The notes beneath the pieces are model-generated. The model saw only the letters and a list, made by a program, of their open reading frames with translations, did not search any database and was not told where the DNA came from. The translations under genes were made by a program, and so were the position numbers. Below are positions 1-6,503 of a stretch of 16,565 nucleotides of DNA, piece by piece. The stretch comes from Methylococcaceae bacterium (GTDB lineage Bacteria > Pseudomonadota > Gammaproteobacteria > Methylococcales > Methylomonadaceae): NCBI GenBank assembly GCA_947505055.1, contig CANNLO010000070.1, positions 1 through 16,565 on the forward strand, in the 5' to 3' direction. The first letter of the stretch is position 1. Every line of letters begins with the position of its first letter.

Positions 1-510
1 CCATTTGTACGTCCAGCTGAACTGGCTAATGATTATACGGCTACGGTCCCAGTAATTGCTCATGCTATAGAAGCCTGCCGAAATTATGGCTGGAAATTTG
101 ATAATGTGTGCTGTATTTATCCTTGTGTGCCATTCATTCAAAATGAAGACATAAAAGGTGCACTTGCTTGCATAAATAGTAGCCAGGCAGACTACTGCTT
201 TCCGGTTACTGAATATCCAACTGCAATTCAGCGATCACTCAAACTTTTGAGTAGCGGCAAGATGCAACCATTTTATCCTGAATTTGAAATAACAAGAACT
301 CAGGACCTAGAACCGGCTTATTATGATGCAGGCCAATTCTATTGGGGCAAAACTCACGCATGGCTAACAAACCCAAATATTCACAGTAGTGGCTTAGGCT
401 ATGTTATTCCAAATTGGCGTGTTGTTGATATTGACATGCCGGAAGACTGGTTACGGGCAGAGCTTATCTATCGCTCAATCATTAACAACAATCAACAATC
501 AACAATTTAA
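1..510 (+). CDS. pseF: Pseudaminic acid cytidylyltransferase PseF, 3' part (5' end outside window)
   Basis: The frame is open from base 1 to the TAA at 508-510, giving 169 visible residues of a family usually about 230 long. About 60 N-terminal residues, including the CTP-binding signature, are therefore missing. The GTG at 106 is internal, because upstream codons continue the family sequence (PVIAHAIE, then VCCIYPCVPFI). Other PseF/NeuA-like features are YYDAGQFYWG in the middle and DIDMPEDWLRAE near the end. The enzyme activates pseudaminic acid with CTP to CMP-Pse in the cytoplasm, the last step before glycosyl transfer. The pseG, pseH and pseI genes downstream support PseF over a sialic acid NeuA. 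The extreme C-terminus (NNNQQST) is encoded by a short tandem repeat. Confidence 0.9.
   Translation, partial: PFVRPAELANDYTATVPVIAHAIEACRNYGWKFDNVCCIYPCVPFIQNEDIKGALACINSSQADYCFPVTEYPTAIQRSLKLLSSGKMQPFYPEFEITRTQDLEPAYYDAGQFYWGKTHAWLTNPNIHSSGLGYVIPNWRVVDIDMPEDWLRAELIYRSIINNNQQSTI
486..506 (+). repeat. Three perfect tandem copies of heptamer CAACAAT
   Basis: Bases 486-492, 493-499 and 500-506 are each CAACAAT. They lie in the last codons of pseF, directly before its stop. Seven is not a multiple of three, so gain or loss of a unit would change the C-terminal reading frame of PseF and its spacing to the next gene. Whether the tract varies is inference. Confidence 0.8.
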
Positions 511-514
511 AATT

Positions 515-518
515 GGGA
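515..518 (+). promoter_or_regulatory. Ribosome binding site that fixes the methylase start at 525
   Basis: GGGA lies six bases before the ATG at 525. The in-frame TTG at 513 overlaps this site and so is an unlikely start. Confidence 0.6.
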
Positions 519-524
519 ACTACA

Positions 525-1148
525 ATGACATTTAAAACTGAACAGGAAGCTTTTTGGGCTGGTAATTTCGGCACTGAATACATTCAACGTAACCAAGGTG
601 ATATCTTATTAGCCTCTAATCTAGATTTTTTTGCGAAGGCTTTGCATGCTGTTCGCGGTGTGAAGACTTGTATTGAGTTTGGTGCCAACATTGGCATGAA
701 CCTTAAAGCGTTGAAACTGTTGCACCCTATGCAGGAACAGCATGGTATTGAAATAAATGCTGATGCTGCACGCGAACTAGCGTTAGTTATTCCACCTAAC
801 CACGTTTATCACAGCTCAATTCTTGATTTTAATCCTCAGCAGACTTGGGATTTGACTCTAATTAAAGGTGTATTGATTCATATCAATCCAGATGAACTGC
901 CACAGGTTTATGACAAGTTGGTTGCTACCTGTGGCAAATATTTATTAGTAGCGGAATATTACAATCCAGCGCCAGTTGCCATCCCTTATCGTGGCCATAC
1001 TGATCGACTATTTAAACGTGATTTTGCTGGCGAGATTATGGATCGTCATCCACACATGGAGTTAATTGATTACGGTTTTGCTTACCGACGAGACCCAAAC
1101 TTTCCTCAAGATGATATCACATGGTTTTTAATGGGAAAGCGAGGCTAA
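525..1148 (+). CDS. Pseudaminic acid biosynthesis-associated methylase
   Basis: A 207-residue class I SAM-dependent methyltransferase. The N-terminus (KTEQEAFWAGNFGTEYI, then QRNQGDILLASNL) and the SAM-binding motif IEFGANIGMNLKALKLL match the methylase family repeatedly found in pseudaminic acid clusters. ATG 525 is chosen over the in-frame TTG at 513 because a GGGA ribosome site sits six bases before it. The gene lies 14 bases after pseF and one base before the amidotransferase, so it is part of the same operon. It probably methylates Pse or an intermediate, possibly on the amidino or an N-acyl group. The acceptor position cannot be read from the sequence. Confidence 0.82.
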   Translation: MTFKTEQEAFWAGNFGTEYIQRNQGDILLASNLDFFAKALHAVRGVKTCIEFGANIGMNLKALKLLHPMQEQHGIEINADAARELALVIPPNHVYHSSILDFNPQQTWDLTLIKGVLIHINPDELPQVYDKLVATCGKYLLVAEYYNPAPVAIPYRGHTDRLFKRDFAGEIMDRHPHMELIDYGFAYRRDPNFPQDDITWFLMGKRG

Positions 1149-1149
1149 C

Positions 1150-2301
1150 ATGCTAACTTATTGCAAACGATGTGTGATGCCGGATACCAAGCCGGATTTA
1201 CACTTGGACGAAGAGGGGGTGTGCAACGCCTGTCGTAGTTACGAAAAACGCAAGGAGGTTGATTGGGATGCCCGCCATGCAGAGTTGCTGTTGGTACTCG
1301 AAAAATACCGTAGACCCGACAGTAGTAATTGGGACTGCATCGTCCCCGTTAGTGGAGGCAAAGATAGTACCTATCAAGTGGTGCGCATGTTGCAATTAGG
1401 GTTGAATCCATTGTGTGTAACATCTACCACTTGTGATCTGTCTTCACTAGGTCGCAAAAATATTGAAAACTTAAAGCACTTAGGCGTGGACTATGTCGAA
1501 ATGTCGCCGAACCCACTGATTCGAGCTAAGCTTAACAGTATTGGTCTAAAGCAGGTTGGCGATATTTCATGGCCTGAACATGTCGGTATTTTTACGATTC
1601 CAGTCCGTGCTGCAGTGCAATTTAATGTGCCGTTATTAGTTTGGGGGGAAAACTCACAAAATGAATATGGTGGCCCTGCAGCGGCGACAGAAAATAACGT
1701 ACTAAATAGACGATGGTTAGAAGAGTTTGGTGGGTTGTTAGGTATGCGTGTTACGGATTTGATTGGCATGGAAGGTATCGAAGCTAAACATTTAATTCCT
1801 TATACCTACCCTAGTGACGAAGAGTTGGCACGCGTGGGGGTAACAGGCTTATTTTTAGGCCATTACATTCCCTGGGATGGCTTGTCCAATACACTGATTG
1901 CTCAAGCAAATGGTTTCCATACATATGACAAAGTTGTTGAAGGATCTATGGTCAGTTATGAGAATCTAGATAATCACCAAACTGGCATTCACGACTACTT
2001 CAAATTCCTGAAATTTGGTTTTGGCCGAGCAAGTGATCTTGCTTGCATGCATATTCGACGAGATCGACTTACAAGGCAAGATGGGATGGAGGCAGTGAAA
2101 CGGTTGGATGGCAGATTCCCGTGGGAATATTTAGGAAAACCACTAGAAGAAATCTTGCGTCCGCTTGATATTACGGTCGATGAGTTCATAAGATTGTGCG
2201 ATAAATTTACCAACAAAAAAATATTTAAACGTGACGCATCTGGTGCCTTAATCAAAGATCGCGATGGCAACCTTGTTAAGGTTAACTACGATAACTCATG
2301 A
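1150..2301 (+). CDS. pseA: N-acetyl sugar amidotransferase (PseA/WbpG family)
   Basis: A 383-residue PP-loop ATP-pyrophosphatase family protein. The N-terminus carries two CxxC pairs (Cys5/Cys8 and Cys25/Cys28), likely a zinc ribbon. The PP-loop SGGKDS is at residues 68-73, and WGENSQNEYGGP is a later family motif. The family replaces the carbonyl oxygen of a sugar N-acetyl group with nitrogen, forming an acetamidino group, with ATP and ammonia. Known members are Campylobacter PseA (Pse5Ac7Am) and Pseudomonas WbpG (an acetamidino mannuronic acid of the O-antigen). It starts one base after the methylase stop, with GAGG at 1141-1144 as ribosome site, and overlaps hisH by ATGA. The Pse neighbourhood makes a Pse substrate most likely, but another N-acetyl sugar of this locus is possible. 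Confidence 0.88.
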   Translation: MLTYCKRCVMPDTKPDLHLDEEGVCNACRSYEKRKEVDWDARHAELLLVLEKYRRPDSSNWDCIVPVSGGKDSTYQVVRMLQLGLNPLCVTSTTCDLSSLGRKNIENLKHLGVDYVEMSPNPLIRAKLNSIGLKQVGDISWPEHVGIFTIPVRAAVQFNVPLLVWGENSQNEYGGPAAATENNVLNRRWLEEFGGLLGMRVTDLIGMEGIEAKHLIPYTYPSDEELARVGVTGLFLGHYIPWDGLSNTLIAQANGFHTYDKVVEGSMVSYENLDNHQTGIHDYFKFLKFGFGRASDLACMHIRRDRLTRQDGMEAVKRLDGRFPWEYLGKPLEEILRPLDITVDEFIRLCDKFTNKKIFKRDASGALIKDRDGNLVKVNYDNS

Positions 2302-2942
2302 GAGTAGGCGTTATAGATTACGGCGTAGGTAATTTGGGTTCGGTCATGCGCGCGTTGGAAGAGTTGCGTGTGACGCCAGTTTTAATTACAAAAGCAATAG
2401 ATATGCATGTTGCTGACAGCTTTATACTGCCTGGCGTTGGCAACTTTGCCGATTGCGCTAAGTTACTGGATGATGGCGGTTGGATGCAAGCTTTACGGCA
2501 AGAGGTGCTTGTGGAAAGTAAGCCGTTACTGGGTATATGTTTGGGTATGCAATTGTTGGCAACTGCAAGCATGGAAGGTATTGCTGACAATGCATCCAAT
2601 GGTGTGGCTGGGCTCAATTTTATTCCCGGGCGCGTAGAAAGTTTGCGAGCCTTGGGTTGTAGTCTACGTATTCCCCATGTGGGCTGGAATGAGGTGACAA
2701 GCCACGCCGAATCGCGAGGGCTGTTTGAAGGCATACCAGACAGTACCGATTTTTACTTTGTTCATAGTTACGCCTTTGTGCCGGATGATCCTGCCCATGT
2801 ATTGGCTACCACCGTATATGACATACCGGTGACTGCTGCCGTCAAATCTGGTCACATATGGGGCACCCAGTTTCACCCGGAAAAAAGCTCGCGTGCAGGG
2901 TTTCGGTTGTTGCGTAACTTTATAGAGAACCCAACATGCTAA
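2298..2942 (+). CDS. hisH: HisH-like glutamine amidotransferase subunit of the sugar amidination system
   Basis: A 214-residue class I glutamine amidotransferase. The nucleophile is Cys81 in PLLGICLGMQLL, and the other triad residues are His193 and Glu195 in FHPEKS. GVGNF (46-50) is the oxyanion-region motif. All catalytic residues are present, so it should release ammonia from glutamine. It overlaps the amidotransferase by ATGA and the HisF-like gene by seven bases. This is the arrangement of wbpG-hisH2-hisF2 in Pseudomonas O-antigen loci, where the pair feeds ammonia to the amidotransferase. No other histidine genes are nearby, so a role in histidine synthesis is unlikely. Confidence 0.88.
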   Translation: MRVGVIDYGVGNLGSVMRALEELRVTPVLITKAIDMHVADSFILPGVGNFADCAKLLDDGGWMQALRQEVLVESKPLLGICLGMQLLATASMEGIADNASNGVAGLNFIPGRVESLRALGCSLRIPHVGWNEVTSHAESRGLFEGIPDSTDFYFVHSYAFVPDDPAHVLATTVYDIPVTAAVKSGHIWGTQFHPEKSSRAGFRLLRNFIENPTC

Positions 2943-3721
2943 AGGTGCGCGTCATACCGACTCTGTTGTGGAAACAATTTGGCCTGGTTAAAGGTATAGG
3001 CTTTGATAGTTGGCGTAGGGTTGGTCCAGTACTGCCTGCCGTCAAAGTTTATAATCAGCGAGAAGTGGATGAACTTATACTGGTTGATATCGTGGCGCAT
3101 CAGTCGACTGATGACTTGGACTTTGAGTCCATCGACGAATTTGGCCAAGACTGTTTTGTCCCGCTTACCGTTGGCGGTGGTATTACACATATAGAACAGG
3201 TGCAAAAACTGTTACGCGCTGGTGCTGACAAAGTTTGCGTGAATACTGCGGCTTATACTAACCCAGAACTGTTAAGTGAAATCGCCAAGCGACACGGTAC
3301 ACAATGCGTAGTTGCAAGTATCGATGTACGCCAAAATTCGTCTGGTCGAGGATGGGAGTGTTACAGTCACGCTGGAAAACAGCCCACTGGTAGAGAGGTT
3401 AACGCGTGGGCACGTGAAATTGAAGATCGTGGTGCAGGCGAAATTTTGATTACCTCTATTGAGCGAGACGGCACCTTTCAGGGTTATGACTTCGCGCTGA
3501 TTGAGGCTGTGGTGCATGCCGTAAAAATTCCCGTTATTGCTTCAGGCGGCGCCGGTAATTATCAGCACATGATAGATGCCGTCAAACAGGCTGGTGCCTC
3601 AGCGGTTGCTGCGGCAAGCATGTTTCACTTTACTGAACAAACACCTGCTGGAGCTAAAGCTGCCATGCAAGCCGCAGGAATACCGGTTCGGCGGAACTTT
3701 GTCGACAGCGTGAAAAAATGA
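2936..3721 (+). CDS. hisF: HisF-like ammonia-channel partner (HisF2 type)
   Basis: A 261-residue TIM barrel clearly homologous to imidazole glycerol phosphate synthase HisF. VRVIP is at the N-terminus, and the phosphate-binding loops are VGGGI (79-83) and SGGAG (203-207). SIERDGT is the conserved barrel segment. The Asp of ASIDVR is residue 130, as in canonical HisF. The other catalytic Asp, at position 11 of canonical HisF (CLDVKDG), is Leu here (TLLWKQ). This loss is expected for HisF2-type proteins that conduct ammonia to WbpG/PseA-type enzymes rather than cyclise the histidine intermediate. It overlaps hisH by seven bases and pseG by ATGA. Base composition changes sharply at its 3' end. 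Confidence 0.86.
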   Translation: MLKVRVIPTLLWKQFGLVKGIGFDSWRRVGPVLPAVKVYNQREVDELILVDIVAHQSTDDLDFESIDEFGQDCFVPLTVGGGITHIEQVQKLLRAGADKVCVNTAAYTNPELLSEIAKRHGTQCVVASIDVRQNSSGRGWECYSHAGKQPTGREVNAWAREIEDRGAGEILITSIERDGTFQGYDFALIEAVVHAVKIPVIASGGAGNYQHMIDAVKQAGASAVAAASMFHFTEQTPAGAKAAMQAAGIPVRRNFVDSVKK

Positions 3722-4827
3722 GGATCGCCTTTCGCACCGACGCATCCCTGCAAATTGGCACCGGCCACGTCATGCGCTGCCTGACGTTGGCCGACGCGCT
3801 GAAGACTGCTGGTGCCCAGTGCCATTTCATTTGCCGCGAGCATCCGGGTAATTTGATCGCGCATATTCGTCAGCGCGGTTTTACAGTAAGTGTGTTACCG
3901 GCTGCTACCAAGGCGTTTATCACTGACGAACTGGCCGCCAAGGCGCAGTCAAACTACGCTGCTTGGCTCGGTGCCGATTGGGCCACCGATGCTGAGCAAA
4001 CAAAAGTCGGTGTTGGCGCGACGGCGGTTGACTGGCTGATTGTTGATCACTACGCACTTGATGCCCGCTGGGAGCAAACACTGCGGTCGCTGTGTCCCAA
4101 ACTGATGGTTATAGACGACCTGGCAGACCGGCCCCATCGCTGCAACCTGCTGCTTGATCAAAACTTGGGCCGCCAGTCGCAAGACTATGCGGGGTTGGCG
4201 CCCACACACTGCCAGGTGCTCACCGGTCCGCACTACGCCCTGTTGCGCCCTGAGTTTGCAGCATTGCGTACCTACAGCCTGCAACGCCGCCAGGCGCAGC
4301 CCGCCTTGCGCCAGTTGCTCATCACCATGGGCGGCGTCGATCAATCCAACGCCACCGGGCAGGTGCTGCAGGCCCTCAAAACCTGCGCTTTGCCAGCCGA
4401 CTGCCGCATCACCGTGATCATGGGCTTGACGGCGCCCTGGTTGCAGAACGTCCGGGAGCTGGCGGCTCAGATGCCCTGGCCCACCGAAGTGGTGGTCAAT
4501 GTCAACGACATGGCCCGGCGCATGGCCGACAGTGATCTGGCGATTGGTGCGGCGGGCAGTACGTCGTGGGAGCGGTGCTGTTTGGGCTTGCCGACTTTGA
4601 TGGTGGTACTGGCTGAAAATCAACAGCCTAGTGCCCAAGCCATTGAAGCCGCACACGCAGCCAGTTTGATTGGGGCAGTGAGCGATATCGCAACGCAACT
4701 GCCATTGGCCGTTGCTGAACTGATCGAGTCAGAGCGCCATAGCCACATGAGCTTAGCCGCCAGTGCGGTTACCGATGGGCGGGGCGTTGAAAAAGTCCTG
4801 AGCGCCATGGGAGTGATCAATGCCTAA
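3718..4827 (+). CDS. pseG: UDP-2,4-diacetamido-2,4,6-trideoxy-beta-L-altropyranose hydrolase PseG
   Basis: A 369-residue GT-B-fold hydrolase that removes UDP from the 6-deoxy-AltdiNAc precursor in the fourth step of CMP-Pse synthesis. GTGHVMRCLTLAD near the N-terminus contains His17, the proposed catalytic base of PseG. DDLADRPHRCNLLLDQN, TMGGVDQSNATG and GAAGSTSWERCCLGLPT follow in the order expected for the nucleotide-binding half. The start is the ATG overlapping the hisF stop (ATGA). From here the sequence is much more GC-rich than upstream: about 62% in the first 120 bases, against about 51% in the 120 bases before. It overlaps pseH by eight bases. Confidence 0.92.
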   Translation: MRIAFRTDASLQIGTGHVMRCLTLADALKTAGAQCHFICREHPGNLIAHIRQRGFTVSVLPAATKAFITDELAAKAQSNYAAWLGADWATDAEQTKVGVGATAVDWLIVDHYALDARWEQTLRSLCPKLMVIDDLADRPHRCNLLLDQNLGRQSQDYAGLAPTHCQVLTGPHYALLRPEFAALRTYSLQRRQAQPALRQLLITMGGVDQSNATGQVLQALKTCALPADCRITVIMGLTAPWLQNVRELAAQMPWPTEVVVNVNDMARRMADSDLAIGAAGSTSWERCCLGLPTLMVVLAENQQPSAQAIEAAHAASLIGAVSDIATQLPLAVAELIESERHSHMSLAASAVTDGRGVEKVLSAMGVINA

Positions 4828-5341
4828 ATCAACCCCTGCGCCATCGCAAATTCGGCCCATGATTCATGCTGATCTGGAGCTGGTGCTGGCCTGGCGCAAC
4901 CACCCAGATGTTCGGCGCTACATGTACACTCAGCATGAAATCACGTTGGATGAACATCAGTGCTGGTTTGAACGCACCTTGCCAGACCCGAAAAAACACT
5001 TGCTGATTTTTGAAGTGAACCAACAACCCCTGGGGTTTGTGAACTTCAATGAGACGGGAAATGGCGGCATTGCCGATTGGGGTTTTTATGTGGCACCGGA
5101 TGGGCCCAAAGGCAGCGGCCGGAAACTTGGCTGCGCAGCGCTTAGCCACGCTTTCACCCAGCTCAAGCTTCACAAAGTCTGTGGCCAAGCCCTGGCGTAC
5201 AACCAGCGATCCATCCTGTTTCACCAATCACTGGGTTTTCAGCAGGAAGGGATGCTGCGCGACCAGCATTTCGATAGCGAGCGCTACCACCACGTCATTT
5301 GCTTTGGACTACTGTCCCACGAATGGCAACCCAGCACATAA
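4820..5341 (+). CDS. pseH: UDP-4-amino-4,6-dideoxy-N-acetyl-beta-L-altrosamine N-acetyltransferase PseH
   Basis: A 173-residue GNAT-fold acetyltransferase. The start is ATG 4820, with GGGAG at 4809-4813 six bases upstream and an eight-base overlap with pseG. The acetyl-CoA pyrophosphate-binding loop is GPKGSGRKLG at residues 95-104. WRNHPDVRRYM (25-35) and the C-terminal segment NQRSILFHQSLGF (128-140) are typical of PseH. The enzyme adds the second N-acetyl group (C4 of the L-altro sugar) using acetyl-CoA in the cytoplasm. Its place between pseG and pseI makes the assignment firm. Confidence 0.9.
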   Translation: MPKSTPAPSQIRPMIHADLELVLAWRNHPDVRRYMYTQHEITLDEHQCWFERTLPDPKKHLLIFEVNQQPLGFVNFNETGNGGIADWGFYVAPDGPKGSGRKLGCAALSHAFTQLKLHKVCGQALAYNQRSILFHQSLGFQQEGMLRDQHFDSERYHHVICFGLLSHEWQPST

Positions 5342-5359
5342 GACACAAGAGAGAACACA

Positions 5360-6439
5360 ATGTCGAATCATCCCAGTATCACCATAGCGGGTCAGCGCAT
5401 TGCCGTTGATGCCCCTCCTTACGTAATCGCCGAAATGTCGGCCAACCATAATGGCAACATCGAAACCGCCTTCAAGATCATCGAGGCAGCCAAACAAGCC
5501 GGTGCCGACGCTGTCAAGCTGCAAACCTACCGCCCTGACACCATCACGTTGGACTGTGGCTCAGAAGACTTTCGTATCCACGGAGGTCTGTGGGACGGTC
5601 GTACGCTCTACGATCTTTACCAAGAAGCACACATGCCGTGGGAATGGCACGCGCCGCTGTTTGAGCACGCCTGCAAACACGGCATCACAATCTTCAGTTC
5701 GCCATTTGACAACACCGCCGTCGATCTGCTGGAAGACCTCAACGCACCGGCTTACAAGATCGCATCCTTTGAAGCAGTCGATCTGCCGCTGATCAAGTAC
5801 GTGGCCAGCACTGGTAAGCCAATGATCATCTCCACCGGCATGGCCGATGCTGAAGAAATACAGGAAGCGATTAATGCCGCACGAGAAGGTGGCTGCAAAG
5901 AACTGGCCATTCTGCACTGCGTCAGTGGCTACCCTGCGCCCGCGGCCGACTACAACCTGCGCACCATCCCAGACATGATCCAACGCTTTGGTTTGGTCAC
6001 GGGCTTGTCGGACCACACCCTGGACAACACCACCGCCATCACTAGCGTGGCCATGGGCGCCTCAATCATTGAAAAACACTTCACGCTGAACCGCAAAGGC
6101 GGCGGTCCGGACGACAGCTTCTCTCTGGAGCCCGCTGAATTGGCTGCTCTGTGCAAAGACAGCAAGACAGCCTGGGCGGCGCTGGGATGCGTGGATTACG
6201 GCCGCAAGTCCAGCGAGCAAGGGAATGTGAAGTTTCGGCGCTCGCTGTATTTTGTAAAGGATTTGAATGCGGGCGATGTAATTACATCAAGTGCGGTACG
6301 AAGCATAAGACCTGGTTACGGACTTGCACCGAAGTATATGGAATCGTTATTAGGATGCGCAGTTAAGTCAAATGTCAATGCTGGCGCGCCAGTTAGTTGG
6401 TCGCTTCTTGATAAGATAACTGAAACAAATTCACGATAA
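5360..6439 (+). CDS. pseI: Pseudaminic acid synthase PseI (NeuB family)
   Basis: A 359-residue NeuB-family synthase that condenses 6-deoxy-AltdiNAc with phosphoenolpyruvate to form pseudaminic acid. The barrel domain holds VIAEMSANHNGN (22-33), ADAVKLQTYRPDT, IISTGMA, LSDHT and EKHFTLNR. The C-terminal SAF (antifreeze-like) domain begins near KFRRSLYFVKDLNAGDVIT (291-309). The motifs and the neighbouring pseG/pseH favour PseI over LegI or NeuB. The gene starts 18 bases after pseH. GC content is about 61% up to base 6240 and about 44% or less after it, exactly where the SAF domain begins. The 3' end may therefore have a different origin. Confidence 0.92.
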   Translation: MSNHPSITIAGQRIAVDAPPYVIAEMSANHNGNIETAFKIIEAAKQAGADAVKLQTYRPDTITLDCGSEDFRIHGGLWDGRTLYDLYQEAHMPWEWHAPLFEHACKHGITIFSSPFDNTAVDLLEDLNAPAYKIASFEAVDLPLIKYVASTGKPMIISTGMADAEEIQEAINAAREGGCKELAILHCVSGYPAPAADYNLRTIPDMIQRFGLVTGLSDHTLDNTTAITSVAMGASIIEKHFTLNRKGGGPDDSFSLEPAELAALCKDSKTAWAALGCVDYGRKSSEQGNVKFRRSLYFVKDLNAGDVITSSAVRSIRPGYGLAPKYMESLLGCAVKSNVNAGAPVSWSLLDKITETNSR

Positions 6440-6499
6440 ATGAGAGATAATAAAATGGCTAAACTCAACATTATTTATTTGTATAAAAATCAGTTTTAA
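6440..6499 (+). other. Possible 19-codon leader ORF or gene remnant before the sialyltransferase-like gene
   Basis: An ATG directly after the pseI stop opens a 19-codon frame (MRDNKMAKLNIIYLYKNQF) that ends at TAA 6497-6499. An internal ATG at 6455 has GAGAG (6442-6446) eight bases upstream. The next gene starts at GTG 6504, four bases after this stop and in another frame, and has no clear ribosome site of its own. The short frame may couple translation of the next gene, or it may be the leftover start of a lost gene. It has no recognisable domain. Confidence 0.35.
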
Positions 6500-6503
6500 T
6501 ATC

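Noticed and set aside
106..510. Separate small gene starting at GTG 106
   Set aside because: The same frame is open from base 1 and the upstream residues continue the PseF sequence.
2298..3721. Histidine biosynthesis genes hisH-hisF
   Set aside because: The HisF-like protein lacks the first catalytic Asp, no other his genes are nearby, and the pair is coupled to a WbpG/PseA-type amidotransferase.
3949..4698. Long minus-strand open frame of 249 codons
   Set aside because: It lies entirely inside pseG, which has all family motifs. The frame is open because of GC-rich codon use, and its translation shows no family motif.
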